From the NCBI GenBank assembly GCA_036497945.1, contig DASXIN010000120.1, positions 62,001-126,000 of the forward strand: 64,000 nt of DNA, in the 5' to 3' direction. Source of the stretch: RYN-230 sp036497945. GTDB lineage: Bacteria; Actinomycetota; Actinomycetes; Streptosporangiales; Streptosporangiaceae. The translations under genes were made by a program, and so were the position numbers. Of the stretch, positions 41,384-48,740 are shown one piece after another. The number at the start of each line of letters is the position of its first letter. Position 1 is the first letter of the stretch. The notes beneath the pieces are model-generated. The model worked only from the letters and a program-made list of their open reading frames with translations. It searched no databases and was not told where the DNA came from.

Positions 41384-41851
41384 CTAGACGTGGTGATCAT
41401 TACGGTGCCGGGACGGTGCCCGGGCCAGCGCTGCCGCCCTCGGCCGCGCACGGCGCGGGCAGCACGGCCCACACGGTGGTGCCGCGTTCGTCGGCACGCA
41501 CGCCCCAGCTCGAGCACAGCTGCTCGACGATGCTGAGCCCCGGCCGCCGATTGCGGAGAGTGACGGCCAGGAGGCATGCGGGCGGGTCATGCTGCCCCCG
41601 TCGCTCACCATGACCGCCAGGCTGGGCGGGCTGAGTTCCCAGGCCACCCGGACCAGCGAGTCAGGCAGCGGGCGGGCGTGCAGGATCGCGTTGCTCAGCA
41701 GTTCGCTCATCACCAGCGCGGCATCGGCGGCGGGCGCGGCGACGATTCCGGCGCTGCGCAGTTCGGCGCGGAGCCTTCCCCGCGCGACCGCGACACTGGC
41801 CGGAACAAACGGAAGCACGACGACGCTCGCCGCCCTCACCTCCTTGCACAT
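41384..41851 (-). pseudogene. RsbW-like anti-sigma ATPase, frameshifted
   Basis: From about ATG 41851 the frame encodes a HATPase_c domain: FVPASVAVARGRLRAELRSAG, then the N-box VMSELLSNAILHARP and the G1-box VMVSDGGSMTRP. At the G2 box the frame reads IGGRGSASSSS, whereas one extra base in the CCCC run at 41539-41542 (plus strand) would give GRGLSIVEQLCSSWGV, DERGTTVWAVLP, the expected end of the domain. Either the gene is broken by a one-base deletion in a homopolymer or the assembly has an error. Function if intact: serine kinase/anti-sigma regulator. Confidence 0.75.
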
Positions 41852-42118
41852 CCCGCCCGGTGGCCCCAGTAGTAGCTTCCTCTCGCGACCGGGAATGCCC
41901 GGCCGGGCAGCCGCGGAAACCGCCCCAGCCGCCCGTGCTGGCCGCCGAGCCAGCACCATTCGGGCGCAGTCTGGATGCAATCCCGTTTAGCATGAGTGGC
42001 ACTGATGTCGCCGTAAGCAAAAAGTGGTCGCGCGGGGCGGCCCGGCTCGCTGCGTTCCGCTACGGCGCGGGCCTGCACGGCCAGGCCAGGGCCGACGGAC
42101 ACTGGACGGGGTGAACCG

Positions 42119-44059
42119 ATGAAGCGAGCGGGTCATGACCCGCTGACCGCGGACCGGGCCCCAGCTCAGCCAGCCGGGGACGGAACGCAGCCAGGTGGCG
42201 CCCTGGCCGCCGGTACCCGACATATGTCGGATACGGCGCGGCGGCGGCTGCGTACCGTGCCCCCGGCTGTCGGCCAGCTGATCCTGCTGCTCTGCTACCT
42301 GGCCGCGGGCGTGGCGGTGACCTGGCCGCGGGCCAGCTATCTGGCCGGCCAGCTGCCCTCCTCGCGGGACTCGGCCTCCTACGTCTGGGGCTTCTGGTGG
42401 ATGGCCGAGCAGGTCAGCCATCTCGGCAACCCCTGGTTCACCAACCACATGGCGGCGCCGGTCGGGGTGTCGCTCGGCTACCACTCGCTGATGGCCCTGC
42501 CCGGGCTGATCTTCACCCCGGTCACCCTGCTGTTCGGGCCGAGCGCGTCATACAACCTGCTGGTCATCCTGGTGCCCGGGCTGTCCAGCTACGCCATGTA
42601 CCGGGCGGCCCGGCTGTGGCTCCGGTCGCAGACCGGGGCGATCGCGGCGGGCGCGTTCTTCGGCCTGTCGGCCATGCTGGCCCAGGAGGACTGGTACCAC
42701 ATCAACATCGCGGTCGGCACGCTGTTCCTGCCGATCACCCTGGAGCTCTCGGTGCGGCTGCGCCGCTCGCCCGGGGTACGCCAGGCGCTGCTGCTCGGCG
42801 TGGCGCTGGGCGCGGCGGTGCTCACCGACTCCGAGTCCGCGGTGCTGGCCGCCATCCTCACGCTGTGTGTCCTGCTGCCCTGGCTGCTGCGCCGTCCGTC
42901 GCTGGCCCGGCTGTGGCCGGCCGGGCTGGCCGCCCTGGTCGCCGCGGTGGTGGCCGCCCCGCAGCTCATCTCGATGGCCCAGGAGATGGCCCGCGGCGGG
43001 CTGGCCATCAAACCCCCGCTGCTGGCCGTGACGGACAAGCTGTACGGGATCGGCCTGCCCGGCATGTTCGCGCCGTCGCCCCGGGTGGCGGACTTCGGGC
43101 TGACCGGGCTGGCCGAGCCGTTCATCCACAGCCGGAACAACGAGAACCTGCCGATGTTCGGCGTCACGCTGACCGCGCTGGCCCTGCTCGGCCTCATCGT
43201 CGCGTGGCGGCGGCGGAACACCAAGCTGCTCGCGCTGCTCTGGCTGGCCTGCTGCGCGCTCGCCCTGGGCGCCTCGCTGTGGGTGGGCAAGCAGCAGTAC
43301 ACCCCGTTCGCGCTGACCTGGAACGGCGTGCAGGTCTCGCCGGTCCTGCCGTACACCTGGTTCGTCCGGATCCCCGGGCTGTCCAGCTTCCGCGAGGCGG
43401 ACCGGCTGGCCCTCCTCGGCCTGGTGCCCGCGGCCCTGCTGGCCGGGGCCGCGGTGGACTGGATGCGCTATCACGCGCGGCCGCTGATCGCCGTGGTGGT
43501 CGCGCTCGGCGTGCTGGAGTCGGGGTATTCCGGCAACCCGCGGGTCGGCGTGATGCCCACCGCGCTGCCCAGGCTGGACGGCCCGATCGCCGCGGATCAC
43601 TCCCAGTCCATCGTGGTTGACGTGCCGTTCGGGCTGCGCGGCGGCATTCCGGAGGCCGGCGGGAGATTCGCGGCCGAGGCGCTGGTGCTGGCCACCGCGG
43701 ACGGCCACCCGCGGGCCATCGCCTATGTGTCCCGGCTGCCGCAGCCCACCATCAACGGGATACAACGGCAGCCGTTCTACTCGTGGCTCATTCACGCCCA
43801 GCACTACACGCCGCGGGCCGACAACGCCCCGCTCGTGCCCGGCGCGAAGCTGCCGCTCTTCGACCGGATGCCGGCCGCCTACACGCCGCTCACCGCGGCG
43901 CAAGTGGCGGCGGGCCGCCGGAACGCGCAGCGGCTGGATATCGGCTGGGTGCTGCTCTGGTACGCAAATCCCGCGCTTGTGCAATATCTTGGTCAAACCG
44001 GCTTCCGGCTCGACTATCGCGCGGACGGGGTTTCGGTGTACCGGCCCGTCGACCGCTAA
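42119..44059 (+). CDS. GT-C-like multi-pass membrane protein, paralogue 1
   Basis: 646 residues. After a 45-residue lead there are about twelve hydrophobic segments, beginning with LILLLCYLAAGVAVTWPRASYL. The first outer loop has SRDSASYVWGFWWMAEQV with an acidic pair, and a second conserved block is TWFVRIPGLSSFREADRLALLGL. The C-terminal soluble part has QSIVVDVPFGLRGGIP and ends with YRADGVSVYRP. This resembles YfhO/GT-C glycosyltransferases that use polyprenyl-phosphate sugars outside the membrane. The gene is followed at once by a paralogue and both lie upstream of the Wzm/Wzt exporter. Confidence 0.75.
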   Translation: MKRAGHDPLTADRAPAQPAGDGTQPGGALAAGTRHMSDTARRRLRTVPPAVGQLILLLCYLAAGVAVTWPRASYLAGQLPSSRDSASYVWGFWWMAEQVSHLGNPWFTNHMAAPVGVSLGYHSLMALPGLIFTPVTLLFGPSASYNLLVILVPGLSSYAMYRAARLWLRSQTGAIAAGAFFGLSAMLAQEDWYHINIAVGTLFLPITLELSVRLRRSPGVRQALLLGVALGAAVLTDSESAVLAAILTLCVLLPWLLRRPSLARLWPAGLAALVAAVVAAPQLISMAQEMARGGLAIKPPLLAVTDKLYGIGLPGMFAPSPRVADFGLTGLAEPFIHSRNNENLPMFGVTLTALALLGLIVAWRRRNTKLLALLWLACCALALGASLWVGKQQYTPFALTWNGVQVSPVLPYTWFVRIPGLSSFREADRLALLGLVPAALLAGAAVDWMRYHARPLIAVVVALGVLESGYSGNPRVGVMPTALPRLDGPIAADHSQSIVVDVPFGLRGGIPEAGGRFAAEALVLATADGHPRAIAYVSRLPQPTINGIQRQPFYSWLIHAQHYTPRADNAPLVPGAKLPLFDRMPAAYTPLTAAQVAAGRRNAQRLDIGWVLLWYANPALVQYLGQTGFRLDYRADGVSVYRPVDR

Positions 44060-44207
44060 TCAGCTATTTCACCTGCTTTACCAGATCTTTCTAATTTTGT
44101 AAGAATTTCATTCGAGATCTGTAAGTGGAATTGCCTTCCCGGCCCGGCCGCACGCTTCCATAATCAATGCGTCGATGCGACGCAATTGGTGACGGACCGG
44201 GAATGAG
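44060..44207 (+). promoter_or_regulatory. AT-rich spacer with GCGTCG-ATG-CGACGC dyad
   Basis: This 148-nt gap between the two paralogues is markedly AT-richer than its flanks, particularly 44065-44130. A 15-bp dyad (44169-44174 with 44178-44183 around ATG) lies about 25 nt before the second gene. It probably holds the promoter of the second paralogue. No gene is visible. Confidence 0.4.
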
Positions 44208-46133
44208 GTGGCGATGGTTCACGCGGGCGCCCCGGATCTGTCCGCCCCGGCGCAGCCCGCCACCCCGGTCCAGCCTGCCGCCCCGGCTCAGCCCGGCCGA
44301 CGGGCTCAGCTGGTGCTGCTGGCCTGCTATCTGGCCACCGGGCTGGCGGTGACCTGGCCCCGGGTCAGCTACCTGTGGGGCAGGCTGCCCAACACCCGGG
44401 ACGTCGGCGGCTACGTCTGGGACTTCTGGTGGGTGGCCCGCCAGGTCAGCCACCTGTCCAGCCCGTGGGACACCAGTTACCTGGCTGCGCCGGTGGGCTC
44501 GAGCCTCGGCTACCACACCCTGATGCCGCTGCCCGGCGTGCTGCTGGCCCCGGTCACCGTCGCGTTCGGCCCCAGCGCGAGCTACAACCTGCTCTCCGTC
44601 CTGTGCCCCGGCCTGCTCTGCTACCTGACGTACCGGGCCGCCCGGCTCTGGCTGCGCACCCAGTTCGGCGCGATCGCGGCCGGGGCGTTCTTCGGGCTGT
44701 CCCCGGTGCTGGCCTGGCGCAGCTGGTACGAGCTGAACCTGGCGCTGGGCGCGCTGTTCCTGCCGCTGGCGCTGGAAGCCGCGGTCCGGCTGCGCCGCGG
44801 CGGCCAGGCCCGGGCCGCCGTGGCGCTGGGCGCGGTGCTCGGCGCCGCGCTGCTCACCGACCAGGAGTCCGCCGTGCTGGCCGCCATCCTGGCCGGGCTA
44901 GTGCTGCTGCCCTGGCTGCTGCCCCGGCCACGCTGGCCTCGCCGGCCACGCCGGCCTCGGCGCGGAGCGGCGATCGGGGGGTTCCAGGGGGTCGTCCCCC
45001 CGGGCCAGCACGGTCCGGCCTGGCCGGGCGTGGCCCGCCTGCGCCTCGTGGTGCTGGCCGCGCTCGCCGCGCTGGCCGTGGCCAGCCCGCAGATCGTGGT
45101 GATGATTCAGCAGGCCACGGCGGACCGGATCCCGGCGACCCGGTCGGCGCTGCTGGCCACGAACTACGTGGCCTCCGGCGCGGCCCTGCAGCAGCTGTTC
45201 GCGCCGTCACCGCGGGTGGCCGAGTACGGGCTGACCGCGGTCAGCCGGTACTACTACCACGGCCCGTACAGCATGGCCGTGGTCACGTTCGGCGCGGTGC
45301 TGACCGCGCTGGCCCTGTTCGGCACGGCGGTCTGCTGGCGGCGCCGGACCGCGCGCACGCTGGCCCGGCTGTGGGCCGGCTGCGCGGCCCTGTCGCTCGG
45401 CTCCGAGCTGTGGATCGGGCGGCACGGCTACATCCCGTTCGCCGCGGTCACGCACGGCGTGCGGGTCTCCCTGATCATGCCGTTCACCTGGTTCGTGCGC
45501 ATCCCCGGGCTGTCCGACTTCCGCGAGGCGAACCGGTTCACCGAGCTCGGCCTGCTGCCCGCGGCGCTGCTGGCGGGCGCCGCGGTGGAGTGGCTGCGGG
45601 CGCACGCCAAGGCGGCCCTGTTCCCGGTGCTGACCCTGGCCGTGCTGGAGGCCGGCTGGCCCGGCAATCCGGGCATCGGCACCATGCCCACCGCGCTGCC
45701 CAGGCTGGACGGCCCGATCGCCGCGCAGCACACCAGGTCGATCGTGGTCGATGTGCCGTTCGGCATCCGCGGCGGCCTGCCGGTGATCGGCGGCAGCTTC
45801 CCGGCCGAGTCCCTGGTGCTGGCCACGGCCGACCAGCACCCGCTGGCCGACGCGTTCATCTCCCGCATCCCGGCCGGCACGCTGGCCGGCATCGAGCACA
45901 ACCCGTTCTACGCGGTGCTGCTCAACGCGCAGGGCGGGCAGCACCGGACCACGGCGGCGCAGTTCGCCGCGGCCGCGGCCAGCGCGCGCCGGATGAACGT
46001 CGGCTGGGTGCTGGTCTGGCGGCAGACCAGGCCGGTGCTCCGCGCGCTCCGGCTGACCGGCTTCCGGTTCGCCTACCAGGCCGACGGCGTGCCGGTGTAC
46101 CGGCCAGCCGACCCGCGGGCAGGCGGGCGGTAG
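44208..46133 (+). CDS. GT-C-like multi-pass membrane protein, paralogue 2
   Basis: 641 residues from GTG 44208; ATG 44214 is a close alternative. It matches paralogue 1 along its length (for example TWPRVSYLWGRLPNTRDVGGYVWDFWWVARQVSHL, TWFVRIPGLSDFREANRF and QADGVPVYRP at the end). Compared with paralogue 1 it carries about 25 extra residues after LLPWLLPRPRW: they are Arg/Pro- then Gly-rich and are encoded by copy C of the dispersed repeat. The insert lies in a loop between helices, so function is probably kept. Likely polyprenyl-phosphate-sugar-dependent glycosyltransferase. Confidence 0.75.
   Translation: MAMVHAGAPDLSAPAQPATPVQPAAPAQPGRRAQLVLLACYLATGLAVTWPRVSYLWGRLPNTRDVGGYVWDFWWVARQVSHLSSPWDTSYLAAPVGSSLGYHTLMPLPGVLLAPVTVAFGPSASYNLLSVLCPGLLCYLTYRAARLWLRTQFGAIAAGAFFGLSPVLAWRSWYELNLALGALFLPLALEAAVRLRRGGQARAAVALGAVLGAALLTDQESAVLAAILAGLVLLPWLLPRPRWPRRPRRPRRGAAIGGFQGVVPPGQHGPAWPGVARLRLVVLAALAALAVASPQIVVMIQQATADRIPATRSALLATNYVASGAALQQLFAPSPRVAEYGLTAVSRYYYHGPYSMAVVTFGAVLTALALFGTAVCWRRRTARTLARLWAGCAALSLGSELWIGRHGYIPFAAVTHGVRVSLIMPFTWFVRIPGLSDFREANRFTELGLLPAALLAGAAVEWLRAHAKAALFPVLTLAVLEAGWPGNPGIGTMPTALPRLDGPIAAQHTRSIVVDVPFGIRGGLPVIGGSFPAESLVLATADQHPLADAFISRIPAGTLAGIEHNPFYAVLLNAQGGQHRTTAAQFAAAAASARRMNVGWVLVWRQTRPVLRALRLTGFRFAYQADGVPVYRPADPRAGGR
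44953..45003 (+). repeat. Dispersed GC-rich palindromic repeat, copy C, inside paralogue 2
   Basis: GGCCTCGGCGCGGAGCG, then the G-run/TCCAGGGGGTCGT/C-run core and CCCGGG. It has nearly the same sequence as copy B at 40761-40811. Here it is translated in frame as Gly-Ala-Ala-Ile-Gly-Gly-Phe-Gln-Gly-Val-Val-Pro-Pro-Gly, exactly where the neighbouring paralogue has no corresponding residues. Confidence 0.8.
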
Positions 46134-46139
46134 CCAGTG

Positions 46140-46757
46140 CTAGCCCGGTGGCAGGTCGCCCGCCGACCGTTCGGCGGCCAGCTCGCGGATCAGCCCGCGC
46201 AGGCCGGCCGCGAGACCTTCCCGCTCCCGGCCGGACAGCCCGGACAGGATCCGGGCCTGCCGGGACTGCCAGGCGCGCCACACCATGGCCGCGACCCGGC
46301 TGCCCTCCGGGGTGAGGTAGAGCCGGATGTAGCGCTGGTTGGTCTCGTCCCGGCCGCGCTTGATCCAGCCCTTGCGCTCCAGCCCGGCGGCCAGCCGGCT
46401 CACCGTGCTCTTCTCCAGGCCGAGCAGCGTGCCCAGCTGGCCCTGGGCGATGCCCCGGGCCGCGACCAGCTCGATCAGGGCGCGCGCTTCGGAGGTGGAC
46501 AGCACCGGCAGCGGCGGTTGGTCGGCCTCGTCCGGCCCGGCAGCCGCCCCGGGCGCGGCCGGCTGCGCGGTGGTGCCAGAATCGGGGCGGCCAGAATCCG
46601 GGGCGCCAGAATCCGGGGCGGCGGCCTCCGGGCGGCTCGCCCTGGGGTGGCCGTTTCCCGCGGTGGGGTTCCCCGGTCCGGTACCCTCGGGGTTCACCAC
46701 CCGCAGCAGCTGGGTGAGCAGCTGGACCAGTTCGGAGTCCTCGGCCGAGACGTTCAC
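46140..46757 (-). CDS. MarR-family transcriptional regulator
   Basis: About 205 residues from GTG 46757; a GTG at 46775 is in frame but lies within the operator-like dyad. The winged helix is in the C-terminal half: LSTSEARALIELVAARGIAQGQLGTLLGLEKSTVSRLAAGLERKGWI and the wing DETNQRYIRLYLTPEG. The first 85 residues contain an unusual insertion of PDSG repeats and Ala/Pro-rich sequence between the first helix and the DNA-binding domain. It is divergent from the ABC exporter with two AGTTGt-N5-ACAACT sites in between, so it likely represses itself and the exporter in response to a ligand. Confidence 0.88.
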   Translation of the reverse strand: MNVSAEDSELVQLLTQLLRVVNPEGTGPGNPTAGNGHPRASRPEAAAPDSGAPDSGRPDSGTTAQPAAPGAAAGPDEADQPPLPVLSTSEARALIELVAARGIAQGQLGTLLGLEKSTVSRLAAGLERKGWIKRGRDETNQRYIRLYLTPEGSRVAAMVWRAWQSRQARILSGLSGREREGLAAGLRGLIRELAAERSAGDLPPG

Positions 46758-46762
46758 CCAAC

Positions 46763-46779
46763 AGTTGTACCGCACAACT
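46763..46779. promoter_or_regulatory. Candidate MarR operator 1 (AGTTGT-N5-ACAACT)
   Basis: A perfect 6-bp dyad with a 5-nt spacer, located 6 nt before the preferred MarR start. A second site of the same form lies 44 nt downstream at 46807-46823, about four helical turns away. The pairing of identical sites at a divergent MarR promoter is typical of MarR autoregulation. Confidence 0.7.
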
Positions 46780-46806
46780 GGCCGGATGGTACATTTTCAG
46801 CGTGAC

Positions 46807-46823
46807 AGTTGCCCCATACAACT
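46807..46823. promoter_or_regulatory. Candidate MarR operator 2 (AGTTGC-N5-ACAACT)
   Basis: The same layout as the site at 46763-46779 with one changed base in the left arm. It lies 40 nt upstream of the ABC permease start, so binding here would act on the exporter promoter. Confidence 0.65.
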
Positions 46824-46863
46824 CACCGGCTGACCGCGACACTCCCCCCGTAAGCTCGCGGAC

Positions 46864-47946
46864 GTGAATAACCAAGGCCGGCTAAGCGCTCCGGGCAGGC
46901 TGAGCGGCGCGGCGGATGGGGACGGTGCCTCGGGCACCGCGACCGTGGACCGCCCCGAGGACAACCACCTGGTGCCGCCCGGGTCACTGCGTGATCTGGC
47001 CGTGCAGCACGGGCTGCAGCAGGCCGCGATCCGGCCGCCGCTGCGCAGTTACGCCGCTGAGCTGTGGAAGCGGCGCTACTTCATCAGCGGCTTCGCCACC
47101 GCGCGGAATATCGCGATGTACACCGAGGCCCGGCTCGGCCAGCTGTGGCAGGTGCTCACCCCGCTGCTCAACGCAGGCGTGTACTTCTTCATCTTCGGCG
47201 TGCTGCTGCACGCCAGCCGGGGCGTCCCGAACTACCTTTCCTTCCTGGTCACCGGCGTGTTCGTGTTCAATTTCACGCAGCGGGCGTTCATCACCTCGTC
47301 CCAGGTGATCAGGGACACGCTGCCGCTGATCAGGGCGCTGTACTTCCCGCGGGCCTGCCTGCCGCTCGGCTACGTGCTGATCGAATTGCAGCAGCTCATC
47401 CTGTCCTTCGCCGTGCTGATCGTCATCGTGCTGATCACCGGCGAACCGGTGACCTGGTACTGGCTGCTGATCATCCCCGCACTGATCCTGCAGTCACTGT
47501 TCAACGTGGGCGGCGGCCTGATCCTGGCCCGCTGGGGGGCGAGCATCGACGACGTCAGCCAGCTCCTGCCATTCCTGGTCCGGACGTGGATGTACGTCTC
47601 GGGTGTGCTGTTCAGCATCCAGACGCTGGCCAGCCTGCGGCCGCACCCCAAGATCACCTACCTGCTGCAGATCAACCCGGCGGCGGTGTACATCTCGCTG
47701 GTCCGCAACACGCTGCTCGAGTCGCAGCGGCTGGCCATGCCCGGCTCCAAGCCGTACAGCGCGCAGATGTGCCACCAGTACTACACGCACCTGAACAACA
47801 AGCACTTCGTGTACGACAGCGCCTACTGTCACGCGGTGGTGAGCCAGTCCTCGCTGTGGCTGTGGGGCGTCGGCTGGGCGGTGGCGGCGGCGGTCGTCGG
47901 GTTCCTGTTCTTCTGGCGCGCGGAGGCGAGGTACGGCCGTGGCTGA
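46864..47946 (+). CDS. ABC-2 type polysaccharide exporter permease (Wzm/TagG-like)
   Basis: 360 residues from GTG 46864. A 70-residue cytoplasmic lead precedes six hydrophobic segments. The start of the membrane domain, FATARNIAMYTEARLGQLWQVLTPLLNAGVYFFIFGVLL, is the typical ABC-2 permease signature of Wzm, RfbA/RfbD and TagG proteins. Between the last two helices there is an outer loop with HQYYTHLNNKHF. It forms a transporter with the ATPase encoded 8 nt overlapping downstream. In mycobacteria the orthologous pair exports lipid-linked galactan; here the cargo is probably another lipid-linked envelope glycan or teichoic acid. Confidence 0.9.
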   Translation: MNNQGRLSAPGRLSGAADGDGASGTATVDRPEDNHLVPPGSLRDLAVQHGLQQAAIRPPLRSYAAELWKRRYFISGFATARNIAMYTEARLGQLWQVLTPLLNAGVYFFIFGVLLHASRGVPNYLSFLVTGVFVFNFTQRAFITSSQVIRDTLPLIRALYFPRACLPLGYVLIELQQLILSFAVLIVIVLITGEPVTWYWLLIIPALILQSLFNVGGGLILARWGASIDDVSQLLPFLVRTWMYVSGVLFSIQTLASLRPHPKITYLLQINPAAVYISLVRNTLLESQRLAMPGSKPYSAQMCHQYYTHLNNKHFVYDSAYCHAVVSQSSLWLWGVGWAVAAAVVGFLFFWRAEARYGRG

Positions 47947-48736
47947 GGATCGGCCCATGGTGGTGGTGGACGACCTGCACGTGGTCTACCGGGTGTACGG
48001 CGGCAACGCGGACAAGGGCACCGCGGCCACCGCGCTGCTCCGGCTGATCAAGCAGCAGCGGCGGCCATCCATCCGCGAGGTGCACGCTATCCGCGGCATC
48101 TCGTTCGTGGCCTACCGGGGTGACGCGGTCGGCGTCATCGGCCGGAACGGCTCCGGCAAGTCCACCTTGCTGCGCGCGATCGCCGGGCTGCTGCCCGCCG
48201 AGCAGGGTGCGGTGTACACCGACGGGCACGGCGCGCTGCTCGGGGTGAACGCGGCGCTGCTGGACGACCTGACCGGCGAGCGGAACGTGGTGCTCGGCTG
48301 CCTGGCCATGGGCATGACCCCCCAGGAGACCAAGGACGCCAAGCCACGGATCGTGGAGTTCTCCGGGGTCGGCGACTTCATCAACCTGCCGATGAAGGCG
48401 TACTCCACCGGCATGGGGTCCCGGCTGCGCTTCGCCATCGCGTCGGCCAAGAGCCACGACATCCTGCTGGTGGACGAGGCACTGGCCACCGGGGACGCCG
48501 AGTTCCAGCGGAAGAGCCACGCCCGGATCGACGAGCTGCGCCAGCAGGCGGGCACCGTGTTCCTGGTGGCCCACCAGCTGAGCGAGATCTTCGAGACCTG
48601 CAACCGGATCATCTGGCTGGAGAAGGGCCAGATCGTCAAGGCCGGCGACGACGTGCCCGGCATCCTGGACGACTATCTGGTGGCCTCCGGCGGCGAGCCG
48701 CGGTTCCGCGAGCTCGCGGCGGCCGCCGCCGACTAG
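47939..48736 (+). CDS. ABC transporter ATPase of polysaccharide export (Wzt/TagH-like)
   Basis: 265 residues. Walker A is GRNGSGKST near residue 69, the signature region is YSTGMGSRLRFA near 155, and Walker B is ILLVDEALATGD near 177. The conserved IRGISFVAYRGDAVGVIG start and NAALLDDLTGERNVVLG are typical of the Wzt/RfbE/TagH subfamily. There is no C-terminal carbohydrate-binding domain, so the exporter is of the type that does not read a capped glycan end. It overlaps the permease gene by 8 nt. Confidence 0.93.
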   Translation: MAEDRPMVVVDDLHVVYRVYGGNADKGTAATALLRLIKQQRRPSIREVHAIRGISFVAYRGDAVGVIGRNGSGKSTLLRAIAGLLPAEQGAVYTDGHGALLGVNAALLDDLTGERNVVLGCLAMGMTPQETKDAKPRIVEFSGVGDFINLPMKAYSTGMGSRLRFAIASAKSHDILLVDEALATGDAEFQRKSHARIDELRQQAGTVFLVAHQLSEIFETCNRIIWLEKGQIVKAGDDVPGILDDYLVASGGEPRFRELAAAAAD

Positions 48737-48740
48737 CCGG

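Noticed and set aside
42548..43996. Minus-strand frame of 482 codons within the first GT-C-like paralogue
   Set aside because: Gln/Arg/His/Gly-rich string typical of antisense GC-rich frames; no start site or motif.
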